DNA from: DATBIS01 sp036556805
GTDB lineage: Bacteria > Actinomycetota > UBA4738 > HRBIN12
Assembly (NCBI GenBank): GCA_036556805.1
Contig: DATBIS010000096.1
Span: 1-15,848 of the forward strand
Length of the DNA: 15,848 nt
Reading direction: 5' to 3'
The position numbers and the translations under genes were made by a program. Every line of letters begins with the position of its first letter. Within the stretch, counting starts at the first letter, position 1. Below the pieces are notes generated by a model. That model did not search any database, was not told the DNA's origin, and saw only the letters and a list, made by a program, of their open reading frames with translations. Below are positions 1-7,283 of the stretch, piece by piece.

Positions 1-2565
1 GGTCGCGGAAAGGGAGGTCAGGGCGTTGTCGACGCCGTTGAACGTGCCGTACCAGGTCGCGGTCCTCGTGCCGTTTCTGGTGGAGCGCACGACCAGGTAG
101 GAGTCGTCGTCGGCTCCCAGGTTCGAGGCGGAGCCGGAGTCCAGCGATCCGGTCTCGATCGTGAACGCGGACGGGAACAGGTCGACGGTGACGGCGGATC
201 CCACCGTCACGGCGACCGTGGCGGCGTTCGACGTCGCGCCGTCGTCGTCCTTCACCGTATATGTGAACGAGTCGGCGCCGTTGAAGGCCGCGTTCGGCGT
301 GTACGTGATGAGCCCGGTCGTCGGGTTCACGGAGGTGCCGCCGCTCGCCGGCGGCGTCGCGACCGCGACCGTCGTGGCGTCGATCGTGCCGTCCGAATCG
401 ACGTCGTTCGCGAGCACGTCGATCGCCACCGCCGTGTCGACCGGCGTCGTTGCGCTATCGGCGTTCGCGACCGGCGCGACGTTGCCGCCGCCCGCCGTGA
501 TCGTGAAGTTTGCGTCCGAAACGTCGAAGAAGATGTTGCCGGCCGCCTCGACCTTGATCCTGGCCTGCGTCGAGCCGTCCGCCGGCAGCGTGACCGCCTG
601 CGACCCGTCGTTCGGCGTGTTCGCGGCGAGGACCGTCGGGAACGTGTTCCCACCGTCGGTCGAGAGCAGGATGTTCACGTTCGCGGTGTTGATCGGCGAG
701 ACGTTCGTCGAGGCGACGTTCCAGGTGACGGTCTGGCTCGTGCCGCCGGGAAGCGACACCGCGGTGTTCGGGGACGTCACGAGGAAGGGCGTGGTCCCGG
801 AGGCCGTCACCACCACGTTTGCGCTGTTCACGCCGCCCGCGGCGGGGTTGTTGTCGCGCACGCTCACGCGGAAGTTCATCGTGCGGGCCACGGTCGGCAG
901 GAACTCGGCCCAGCAGTTGAGGCCGCCGGGAAGCGCCGCACAGGTGCCGGTGTTCGCGTCGGTGGTGTTTGCGAGGACGCTGCTCATCTGCGGGAACACC
1001 CGTGTGGAGCTCGTGGTGGGCGGAAACGAGCGGAAGAGCGCGCCGGTCGGCTTGCTCGGGTTGTTGAGCGCGCGGAGCACGCCGCCGTCGAACTGCTCCC
1101 ACGTGTAGGTGAGCGTGTCATTGTCGGCGTCGGTACCCGTCGCCGAGAGCGCGAACGGCGTGCGAATCGGGATCGTGAACGAGGTTCCCGCCGGCGAGAC
1201 GGTGGGCGCCGTGTTGCCGCTCGGCGCCGCCCCGAGGTTCCCCGCGGAGCCCGGCGTGGTGGTGTACGCCGCGATCTCGTCGAAGCTGATCGCGTGGAAG
1301 TAGTCGTCGCTGTGGAGCTGCAGGTTGTCGGTCCCGCAGATGCCGGCGTACGCCATGATCGTGGAACCGCTGCCGGGCTCCATCGCGGTCGACGCCACCC
1401 CGTTACCGGCACACGACCCGACGATCCCGTTGAACGGGTGGTTGGCCCCGAACTGGTGGCCCATCTCATGGGCGACGTAGTCGATGTAGAAGGCGTCGCC
1501 GACCGGCGTCGGCAAGCCGGTCTCGCCGCGCGCCTTGAGGTTCGCCTTGCCGACGACCGCGAGGCTCGCGAGCCCACCGCCGCCGGTCGAGACCACGTGG
1601 CCCACGTCGTAGTTCGCGCTGCCGATCACCGAGTCGACGTTGGTCTGGTTCTGCGAGAGCAGCAGGCCCGCGTTGCTGTTCGTGTACGGGTCGGTGCTCG
1701 GGTCGAGGTAGATGAGGTTGTCGTTGTTCGCGACGAGCTGCAGTCGGATCGCGAGCTCGCGCTCGTACACGCCGGTGACGCGGTTCACCACCACGACCAG
1801 CTCGTTGTGCACGAGCGGCACCGTGCCGCCGTGGAAGGTCGAGTACTCACCCGTAGTCGCGAGCGCGAGCCGGTACGTGCGGAGCTCGGTTCCGACGATG
1901 CGCTCGACGTCGGCGGGCTCGGCCGCCGGCTCCTCCGGATCGACGTCGGGATGGTCGAACAAGCGCCCGTGCACGTTCGGGAGGTTGCGGCCGAAGTACG
2001 AGACGTACGCGCGCTGAGAGAGGTGGTAGTAGGGATCGATGTACCAGTTGCCGCGCGGCGAGAGCACCTGTGCGTGGAAGCCGGTCCTTCCGAGGTCGAA
2101 GCGGATCGTCGCGGCGGGGTCGTCCATGCCGCGCCCGTTGTAGGTCTTGATGAACGGGAACCGCGCGGCGAGCGCCGGGGCAACCACCGGCGACTCCTGC
2201 ACGGCGAACCGCTCGAAGCCGCCCCGGGGGGACGGGAGCGAGATCACGAGCCGGTTCGAGCGGGCGGCCGCGGTGAACTCCATCGGCGCTCCCGCGAGGA
2301 GGGTGTGCATCCCCGCGCGATCGAGCGTGAAGGCACGAAACGAGGTCGGACGTACGTCGACCCGAACGCCGGGCGCGGAGGGAACCTGCGCGCGGAACGT
2401 CCAGAAGGACGCGCCCGGTCGGGCGATCGAAGCGCCGCCAGCCGGGGCCGGGGCGGCCGGAATGAGCAGCGCCGCGACGAGCGTGAGCAAGGTGAGCGTG
2501 AACAGCGGTCGGCGCGCCGAGGCGGCGCGCCGGGGTCGAGCAGCACGAACGTCGCGAAGTCCCAT
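1..2565 (-). CDS. Secreted reprolysin-like zinc metalloprotease with Ig-like domains (partial)
   Basis: A very large secreted metzincin protease whose C-terminus lies beyond the left edge; 855 codons are visible. The ATG at 2565 follows AGGAGG after 3 nt, and an in-frame stop at 2596-2598 excludes earlier starts. Residues 1-42 form a signal peptide (Arg-rich start, hydrophobic core LFTLTLLTLVAALLIPAAPA). A likely propeptide follows, then a catalytic domain from about residue 220 to 440 with the zinc site HEMGHQFGANH (His366, His370, His376, catalytic Glu367) and the Met-turn STIMAYAGIC around Met404, the pattern of bacterial M12B reprolysin-like proteases. Downstream are a PKD/Ig-like region (about 450-590), a region starting PFLVTSPNTAV (about 590-695), a Big_9/cadherin-like module (about 697-790, with LANDVDSDG and SFTYTV) and the start of another domain. 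It probably degrades extracellular protein. The substrate is unknown, and the family call rests on motifs. Confidence 0.9.
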   Translation of the reverse strand, partial: MGLRDVRAARPRRAASARRPLFTLTLLTLVAALLIPAAPAPAGGASIARPGASFWTFRAQVPSAPGVRVDVRPTSFRAFTLDRAGMHTLLAGAPMEFTAAARSNRLVISLPSPRGGFERFAVQESPVVAPALAARFPFIKTYNGRGMDDPAATIRFDLGRTGFHAQVLSPRGNWYIDPYYHLSQRAYVSYFGRNLPNVHGRLFDHPDVDPEEPAAEPADVERIVGTELRTYRLALATTGEYSTFHGGTVPLVHNELVVVVNRVTGVYERELAIRLQLVANNDNLIYLDPSTDPYTNSNAGLLLSQNQTNVDSVIGSANYDVGHVVSTGGGGLASLAVVGKANLKARGETGLPTPVGDAFYIDYVAHEMGHQFGANHPFNGIVGSCAGNGVASTAMEPGSGSTIMAYAGICGTDNLQLHSDDYFHAISFDEIAAYTTTPGSAGNLGAAPSGNTAPTVSPAGTSFTIPIRTPFALSATGTDADNDTLTYTWEQFDGGVLRALNNPSKPTGALFRSFPPTTSSTRVFPQMSSVLANTTDANTGTCAALPGGLNCWAEFLPTVARTMNFRVSVRDNNPAAGGVNSANVVVTASGTTPFLVTSPNTAVSLPGGTSQTVTWNVASTNVSPINTANVNILLSTDGGNTFPTVLAANTPNDGSQAVTLPADGSTQARIKVEAAGNIFFDVSDANFTITAGGGNVAPVANADSATTPVDTAVAIDVLANDVDSDGTIDATTVAVATPPASGGTSVNPTTGLITYTPNAAFNGADSFTYTVKDDDGATSNAATVAVTVGSAVTVDLFPSAFTIETGSLDSGSASNLGADDDSYLVVRSTRNGTRTATWYGTFNGVDNALTSLSAT

Positions 2566-2598
2566 GTCCCTCCTACCGATCGAATGGCGGGCACGTCA

Positions 2599-2614
2599 GG
2601 TGTCGATGGACACC
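2599..2614. repeat. Short hairpin in divergent intergenic region
   Basis: GGTGTC-GATG-GACACC is a perfect 6-bp inverted repeat with a 4-nt loop. It lies 34 bp upstream of the protease start and would fall in the protease mRNA leader. It could be an operator or an mRNA hairpin; the function is unknown. Confidence 0.4.
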
Positions 2615-2618
2615 AAGC

Positions 2619-2649
2619 GGATCGGGCCGGCCGAAGCCCCGCCCGATCC
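2619..2649. repeat. 9-bp inverted repeat between the protease and PAS genes
   Basis: GGATCGGGC (2619-2627) and GCCCGATCC (2641-2649) are perfect reverse complements separated by 13 bp. The element sits roughly midway in the 139-bp divergent spacer and has no T-run on either side, so it does not look like an intrinsic terminator. A shared operator for both divergent genes is one reading. On the plus strand it is followed by TAGCAT (2657-2662), a possible weak -10 for the PAS gene without a convincing -35. Confidence 0.4.
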
Positions 2650-2691
2650 AGGCGTGTAGCATTGCGAACACGGAGCGCGTTCACAAGGGCC

Positions 2692-2696
2692 GGAGG
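2692..2696 (+). promoter_or_regulatory. Ribosome-binding site of the multi-PAS gene
   Basis: GGAGG lies 8 nt before the TTG at 2705. It decides the TTG start, because the nearby GTG at 2721 is in another frame. Confidence 0.7.
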
Positions 2697-2704
2697 TCGG
2701 AACT

Positions 2705-4882
2705 TTGCGCGGAGGACCGAGTGACGAGCTACCCCTCTCGGACGACACCTATCGGGCCCTTCTCGAAGAGATCCCGGCCGTCACCTACCTGATCAGCACC
2801 GACGACCCACCGCGCGTTCGCTACGTGAGTCCGCAGGCCGAGGCGATCCTCGGCCACTCGCCCGAACGCTGGCGCTCCGTCGAGCGGTATTGGCTGAACG
2901 TGGCCGTCCACCCGAGCGACCGGGGCTCGGTGGAATCCGCCTGGCGGCAGGCCGATGCGACGGGGACCTTCCGCTGCCTCTACCGCGTGGTCGCCGAGGA
3001 CCGCGTGATCTGGGTGCTCGACGAGGCGTCGCTGGTGAACCGCGAGGACGGGCGTCCGCTCTACTGGCGAGGCGTGATGTTCGACCTCACGGCGGAGCAG
3101 CAGCAGCTCGCCGGCGGCACCGAGGAGGCGCTCCGCCGCTCCGAGGCCCGCTATCGCGCGCTCGTGGAGGACATCCCCGCGGTCGTCTACGAGATGGGCA
3201 TGGACGACGAGCGGCGCACGCTGTACGTGAGCCCGCACGTGGAGCAGGTCCTCGGCTACTCGCGCGACGAATGGCTGGAGCAGCCCGACATCTGGATGGA
3301 GCTGCTGCACCAAGACGATCGGGAGATCGAGCTCGCCGCGCACGACCTGCACGGCGAGACCGGGGAGCCCTGGAGCCGGGAGTACCGGCTGATCGCCGCC
3401 GACGGCCACCTGGTGTGGGTGCGCGACCAGGCCGTCCTCGTCCGCGACGAGCGCGGACGTCCGCTGTTCTGGCAGGGCGTCATGCTCGACGTCACGGAGC
3501 AGAAGAAGCAGGAGGAGGAGCTCCGCCGCGCGAACGACGAGCTCGAGTTCCGCGTGCTCGCGCGCACCTCGCAGCTCGCGGACGCGAACGAGATGATGTC
3601 CCTCGAGATCGAGGAGCGCCGCCGCGTCGAGCGGCAGCTTCGCGAGGCCGAGGAGCGCTACCGCCACATCGTCGAGGACGTCCCCGCGGTCGTGTACACG
3701 TGGCGGATCGCCTCGGCGGACGACCACGCCCCGCCGCGCGACTACGTGAGCCCGCAGATCGAGGCGCTCCTGGGCTACACGCCGCAGGAATGGGTGGAAG
3801 GCGAGCTCTGGAACGAGCGCATGCACCCGCACGACTACGACGCCGTCTTCGCGGCCACCGACCGCAGCCGCACGAGCGGTGAGCCGTTCTCGATGGAGTA
3901 CCGGTACCTCGCGAAGGACGGCCGGGTGGTGTGGGTGCTCGACCAGGCCCGCCTGATCGCGCGCGATCGGCACGGTCGACCGAGGCTCTTCCAGGGCGTC
4001 GTGCTCGACATCACCGCGCGCAAGCAGGCGGAGGCGAAGGCCGAAGACGCCGAGGCTCGCTACCGCCAGCTGGTCGAGGGGGGCTCGGTGATCGCATACG
4101 TCCTCGGGCGCGCCGAGCCCGGAGAGCCTCGCCCGCTCACGTACATCAGTCCCCAGATCGAACGGATCCTCGGGTACACGGACGTGGAGTGGCTCGAGGA
4201 GTCGGGGCTCTGGGGAAGGAGTCTCCATCCCGACGACCGCGACCGCATGCATGCGGCGTCGCGCGCGATCGACGCGGGCGGCCCCTGGTCGGAGGAGTAC
4301 CGGCTGATCGCGCGCGACGGCCGAGTCGTGTGGGTGCACGACGAAGGTGGCCCGGGGGACTTCGACGAGGCAGGTCCCACCACCTTCCACGGCGTGCTCC
4401 TCGACATCACCGAGCGCAAGGCATCCGAGGACCTGCTGCGGGATGCCGAGGAGCGTTACCGAAGCCTCGTCGAGGGGTTGCCGGCGATCCCGTGGACGGA
4501 GGTGGTGGACGCGGCAACGGGCCGCAGCCGGATCACCTACATCGGGCCTCAGGCGACGAACGTGCTCGGCTACTCTCCCGAGGAGCTGATCGCGGAGCCC
4601 GACCACTTCGAGCGGCTCCTGCATCCCGGCGACGCCAAACGGATGCTCGCGCGAGCCGCGCACTGCGCCCGCACCGGCGAGCCGTGGGACGAGGTCTTCC
4701 GTATGGTCGCGCGTGACGGACGCACGGTCTGGGTAAGCAGCCGCGCCACGATGGTCTCCGACGACGACGGCCGCCGCGTCTGGCAGGGGATCACGTTCGA
4801 CATCACCGCGGCGATGGAGCACGACCCCGAGGTCGCGGTCGAGGAGGACGAGGCGGAGGCCGGCCGTCGGCCCCGTCGCTGA
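2705..4882 (+). CDS. Five-PAS-domain sensory protein without output domain
   Basis: A 725-residue soluble protein made almost entirely of PAS/PAC units. The start is TTG with a good GGAGG. The repeated opening motif (YRALLEEIPAV, RYRALVEDIPAV, RYRHIVEDVPAV, RYRQLVEGGSV, RYRSLVEGLPAI) begins near residues 16, 149, 318, 452 and 584, giving units of about 133 residues. Each unit has a YVSPQxExxLGY-like core, an xxLHPxD segment, an EYRLIARDGRVVWV strand and a G(V/I)(M/L)xDIT end. A charged coiled coil (about 268-312) separates units 2 and 3. After unit 5 comes only an acidic tail and a stop. No HisKA, HATPase, GGDEF, EAL, HD-GYP, helix-turn-helix or membrane segment is present. Known PAS folds bind small ligands or cofactors and dimerise, so this is probably a sensor or scaffold acting through a partner. 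The ligand is unknown. It converges on serS with an 8-bp gap. Confidence 0.9.
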   Translation: MRGGPSDELPLSDDTYRALLEEIPAVTYLISTDDPPRVRYVSPQAEAILGHSPERWRSVERYWLNVAVHPSDRGSVESAWRQADATGTFRCLYRVVAEDRVIWVLDEASLVNREDGRPLYWRGVMFDLTAEQQQLAGGTEEALRRSEARYRALVEDIPAVVYEMGMDDERRTLYVSPHVEQVLGYSRDEWLEQPDIWMELLHQDDREIELAAHDLHGETGEPWSREYRLIAADGHLVWVRDQAVLVRDERGRPLFWQGVMLDVTEQKKQEEELRRANDELEFRVLARTSQLADANEMMSLEIEERRRVERQLREAEERYRHIVEDVPAVVYTWRIASADDHAPPRDYVSPQIEALLGYTPQEWVEGELWNERMHPHDYDAVFAATDRSRTSGEPFSMEYRYLAKDGRVVWVLDQARLIARDRHGRPRLFQGVVLDITARKQAEAKAEDAEARYRQLVEGGSVIAYVLGRAEPGEPRPLTYISPQIERILGYTDVEWLEESGLWGRSLHPDDRDRMHAASRAIDAGGPWSEEYRLIARDGRVVWVHDEGGPGDFDEAGPTTFHGVLLDITERKASEDLLRDAEERYRSLVEGLPAIPWTEVVDAATGRSRITYIGPQATNVLGYSPEELIAEPDHFERLLHPGDAKRMLARAAHCARTGEPWDEVFRMVARDGRTVWVSSRATMVSDDDGRRVWQGITFDITAAMEHDPEVAVEEDEAEAGRRPRR

Positions 4883-4890
4883 CGGACAGG

Positions 4891-6162
4891 TCAGGCCCTC
4901 GGGGCGAGGACCCGCAGCGTCTCCGGTAGGTACGGGTGGAGGCGCTCCGGCAGCTCCACCGACCCGTCGGCGCGCTGCCGGTTCTCCATGATCGCGATGA
5001 GCGTGCGGCCGACGGCCGTCGCGGTGCCGTTCAACGTGTGCAGCGGCTCCACCGTGCCGTCGGCGCGGCGCACGCGCGTCTGGAGGCGGCGCGCCTGGTA
5101 ATCGGTGCAGTTCGAGCAGCTCGTGAGCTCCCGGTACCGGTCCTGCCCGGGCAGCCACACCTCGAGGTCGTACTTCTTCGCCGCGCTGCCGCCGAGATCT
5201 CCCGCGGCGATGTTCGCGATGCGATAGGGGAGCTCGAGGTTGCCGACGATCTCCTCCTCGATCGAAACGAGGAACTCGTGCTCGTCCCAGCTCGACTCGG
5301 GCCTCGTGAACGAGAACATCTCGACCTTGTCGAACTGATGGACGCGGAACATTCCGCCCATGTCCTTCCCGTACGTGCCCGCCTCACGTCGGAAGCAGGG
5401 CGAGTAGCCGCAGTAGCGAATCGGTAGGTCCGCTTCGTCGAGGATCTCCTTCATGTGGAACGCGGCGAGCGCGACCTCCGAGGTTCCGACGAGGTAGAGC
5501 TCGTCCTCGGTGGTGACGTAGAGCTGGGCCTCGTCCGTCGGAAGGAAGCCCGTGCCGTACATCGCGTCCCGGCGCACGAGCACCGGCGGCACCATCGGGG
5601 TGAACCCCCTCGCCATCAGCACGTCGATCGCATGGCGAACCAGCGCGAACTGCACGAGCACGATGTCGCCGAGCAGGTACACGAACCGGGATCCACTCGT
5701 GCGGGCGGCTCGCTCCACGTCGAGCATGCCGAGGAGCTCGCCGAGCTCCACGTGGTCCTTGGGCTCGAAGTCGAACGTGGGCGGCACGCCGTGTTCCCGG
5801 ACGACCTCGGCGTCGTCGTCGGTGAAGCCGTTCGGACACGACTCGTGCGGAACGTTCGGCGTCCGATCGAGGAGGTCCTGGAGCATCGCCTCGGCCTTCT
5901 CGAGATCCGGATCGAGCTGCTTGAGCTCCGCCGAGACCTTCGCGACCTCGTCGATCAGCCGTTGCTTCTCGTCGCCGTCCGCCCGGCCGATCGCCTTCGA
6001 GGCCGCGTTCTGCTTCGCGCGGAGGTCCTCGACGCGTGCGGTGATCGAGCGGCGCCGCTCGTCCGCTGCGAGGAGCTCGTCGACGGCCTCGGCGAGGTTT
6101 CGCCTGGCGAGGCCCGTTCGGAACCGGTCCGGGTCTTCCCGGATCGCCTTGATGTCGAGCAC
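4891..6162 (-). CDS. serS: Seryl-tRNA synthetase
   Basis: A class II aminoacyl-tRNA synthetase that charges tRNA-Ser (and tRNA-Sec where present) with serine, using ATP, in the cytosol. At 423 residues it is full length for bacterial SerRS. It opens MLDIKAIREDP, followed by the long N-terminal coiled-coil tRNA-binding arm (about 30-100). The catalytic core shows GTSEV (226-230), motif 2 from FRREAG at 257 to FDKVEMF near 283, the serine-pocket segment ELTSCSNCTDYQARR (345-359) and motif 3 LNGTATAVGRTLIAIMEN with Arg386. The start is GTG at 6162, directly abutting the TAG of the bactofilin gene, with GGAGGTGAAGG inside that gene's end as the ribosome-binding site. It is therefore the third, coupled cistron of the operon. 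No T-box leader is visible. Confidence 0.98.
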   Translation of the reverse strand: MLDIKAIREDPDRFRTGLARRNLAEAVDELLAADERRRSITARVEDLRAKQNAASKAIGRADGDEKQRLIDEVAKVSAELKQLDPDLEKAEAMLQDLLDRTPNVPHESCPNGFTDDDAEVVREHGVPPTFDFEPKDHVELGELLGMLDVERAARTSGSRFVYLLGDIVLVQFALVRHAIDVLMARGFTPMVPPVLVRRDAMYGTGFLPTDEAQLYVTTEDELYLVGTSEVALAAFHMKEILDEADLPIRYCGYSPCFRREAGTYGKDMGGMFRVHQFDKVEMFSFTRPESSWDEHEFLVSIEEEIVGNLELPYRIANIAAGDLGGSAAKKYDLEVWLPGQDRYRELTSCSNCTDYQARRLQTRVRRADGTVEPLHTLNGTATAVGRTLIAIMENRQRADGSVELPERLHPYLPETLRVLAPRA

Positions 6163-6645
6163 CTAGGGAACCTTCACCTCCGCCGGGCGAGCGTCGGCCT
6201 TGCCGTCGGCCTCGGCCTTGCCCGCGGGCGCGGCGCCGGGCTGGGCGTCCATGATGCTCTGCCCGTGGAAGATGCCGCCTTCCTCCACGACGAGGGTCTT
6301 CGCCGTGATGTTGCCGTCGATGCGTCCGCCGCGGGCGAGGTGCGCCTTGCCCTTCACGATGAGATTTCCCTTGAAGCGACCGGCGACGCTCACGTTCTGC
6401 GCGCGGATGTCGGCCTCCACCTGACTCTGCGGAGAGAGGCCGACGTCGCCGTCGGCGTTGATCTGACCTTTCACCTGGCCGTCGATGCGAAGGCTGCCGG
6501 CCGAGACCACGGTCCCGTCGAGCTTCGCACCTTGGCCGATGACCGTGACCTCAGTGCCCTGCTGATCCGCCATCGGTTGCTCCTCTCGTCGCTCCTGCTG
6601 CGGCTGCTGCTGCGGCACCTCCTCGTCTTCCTTCTTGAAGATCAT
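6163..6645 (-). CDS. Bactofilin, polymer-forming cytoskeletal protein
   Basis: A bactofilin (DUF583) of 160 residues. Members polymerise without nucleotide into filaments of right-handed beta-helix subunits, often membrane-associated, in cell shape or polarity. The core at about residues 31-133 has the expected short repeats with spaced Gly and hydrophobics (GTVVSAGSLRIDGQVKG, GNLIVKGKAHL, RIDGNITAKTLVVEEGG). The first 25 residues are charged and Gln-rich, and the last 27 are an Ala/Lys/Pro disordered tail. The ATG at 6645 overlaps the TGA of the DUF4446 gene (ATGA), implying coupling. A second in-frame ATG at 6573 has a stronger site (AGGAG, 6-nt spacing) and would give 136 residues with the whole core, so two forms are possible. 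The filament partner and cellular role are unknown. Confidence 0.93.
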   Translation of the reverse strand: MIFKKEDEEVPQQQPQQERREEQPMADQQGTEVTVIGQGAKLDGTVVSAGSLRIDGQVKGQINADGDVGLSPQSQVEADIRAQNVSVAGRFKGNLIVKGKAHLARGGRIDGNITAKTLVVEEGGIFHGQSIMDAQPGAAPAGKAEADGKADARPAEVKVP

Positions 6646-7148
6646 CGGGCCTTCACCGTCTCCTCCTCGGGGGCGAGCGCCTTGCGAATCGCCTCGGCCT
6701 CCTCGGCGGAGAGGTTGTACGTGCTCTTGCCCTCATGGATCGGCTTCGCGTACACACGCGTCTCCTGCCGGCCGTTGATCGAGGTGAGGACGACGCCGGT
6801 GCCCTGATCGTCCAGCATCGCGCACGAGAAGGAAAGTCGGCCGCCGACGTCCTCGAACGCGTCGTAGCGCAGGAGGGCTACGTTGCGCACGCTGCCGCGG
6901 ATCTGCACGTCCTGTTTCTTGTCGGTGCGGTTGAGCGTGCGCACCGCATCCTCGAGCCGCTTGATCTGGTTCGCCTGTCCCTGCAGCACGCCGCGGAGCG
7001 TCTCGTCGAGCCGGATCGGCTCACCCGGTTCCCCGCTGGCGCGCCGGCCGCCGCCGAGGATCGAGAACGAGACGGCCAACACCGACAGCCCCAAGGCGAT
7101 CATGGCCATGAGGCTGAGCGTCTCGACCGAGAACGTGATCGAAGCCAT
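6642..7148 (-). CDS. DUF4446 family membrane protein
   Basis: A 168-residue protein with one N-terminal membrane helix (about 9-31) followed by a Gly-rich turn. A helical, probably coiled-coil stretch (about 50-80) leads to a conserved C-terminal core: LRYDAFEDVGGRLSFS (93-108), MLDDQGTGVVLTSINGR and TRVYAKPI, with NLS.EE.EAI near the end. This is the DUF4446 signature; the biochemical role is unknown. The frame stays open to a TTG at 7232, but that codon lies in the -35 box. The ATG at 7148, downstream of the predicted transcript start and just before the membrane helix, is chosen; its SD is weak (GGCGG, 8 nt). It is the first cistron before bactofilin and serS. From memory, DUF4446, bactofilin and serS also neighbour parAB near the origin in some Firmicutes. 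Confidence 0.85.
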   Translation of the reverse strand: MASITFSVETLSLMAMIALGLSVLAVSFSILGGGRRASGEPGEPIRLDETLRGVLQGQANQIKRLEDAVRTLNRTDKKQDVQIRGSVRNVALLRYDAFEDVGGRLSFSCAMLDDQGTGVVLTSINGRQETRVYAKPIHEGKSTYNLSAEEAEAIRKALAPEEETVKAR

Positions 7149-7177
7149 CGCAGGAACCGCCGAATCTGGCCATCTAC

Positions 7178-7193
7178 CTGCGGTTTTCCGCAG
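7178..7193. repeat. Palindrome CTGCGG-TTTT-CCGCAG in operon leader
   Basis: A perfect 6-bp inverted repeat with a 4-nt loop, located at the predicted transcription start and 30 bp upstream of the DUF4446 ATG. It shares the half-site CTGCG/CGCAG with the palindrome in the promoter spacer, suggesting a second binding site for one regulator. It could also be an RNA hairpin at the 5' end of the message. Confidence 0.5.
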
Positions 7194-7202
7194 CGAGCCT
7201 AG

Positions 7203-7232
7203 AGTATACGGGCCTGCGTCGACGCAGCCCAA
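7203..7232 (-). promoter_or_regulatory. Promoter of the DUF4446-bactofilin-serS operon
   Basis: Reading on the minus strand, TTGGGC (7232-7227) and TATACT (7208-7203) are separated by 18 bp, resembling a housekeeping sigma-70/SigA-type promoter with a strong -10. Transcription would start near 7196, leaving a leader of about 48 nt before the ATG at 7148. Assigned by pattern only. Confidence 0.6.
7214..7227. repeat. 14-bp perfect palindrome in promoter spacer
   Basis: CTGCGTCGACGCAG reads identically on both strands and fills most of the gap between the -35 and -10 boxes, touching the -35. A repressor bound here would block RNA polymerase. This is the classic placement for an operator, but the regulator is unknown. 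Confidence 0.55.
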
Positions 7233-7237
7233 ACCCC

Positions 7238-7271
7238 GGGGACGCCGGGGGTCGGGGGTGGGCTCGGGGGG
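7238..7271 (+). repeat. G-quadruplex-type G-run cluster
   Basis: Five plus-strand G-runs (7238-7241, 7247-7251, 7254-7258, 7260-7262, 7266-7271) are separated by loops of 5, 2, 1 and 3 nt, meeting the usual G3+N1-7 rule. The cluster lies between the micro-ORF stop and the -35 box of the DUF4446 operon. Chance is possible in DNA this GC-rich. Confidence 0.45.
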
Positions 7272-7283
7272 AGTTCGGTGGAC

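Noticed and set aside
1294..2724. A 476-codon plus-strand open frame over the protease gene
   Set aside because: The opposite strand encodes the zinc motif, Met-turn, signal peptide and SD; the plus frame has no domain-like pattern.
2729..5158. An 809-codon minus-strand open frame across the multi-PAS gene
   Set aside because: It is antisense to five clear PAS repeats and runs into serS in a different frame; its composition (Arg, His, Val, Leu) is that of a complement of high-GC codons.
7149..7232. TTG start at 7232 for the DUF4446 protein
   Set aside because: This TTG is part of the -35 box and would precede the predicted transcript start; the 28 extra residues do not look like part of the membrane protein.
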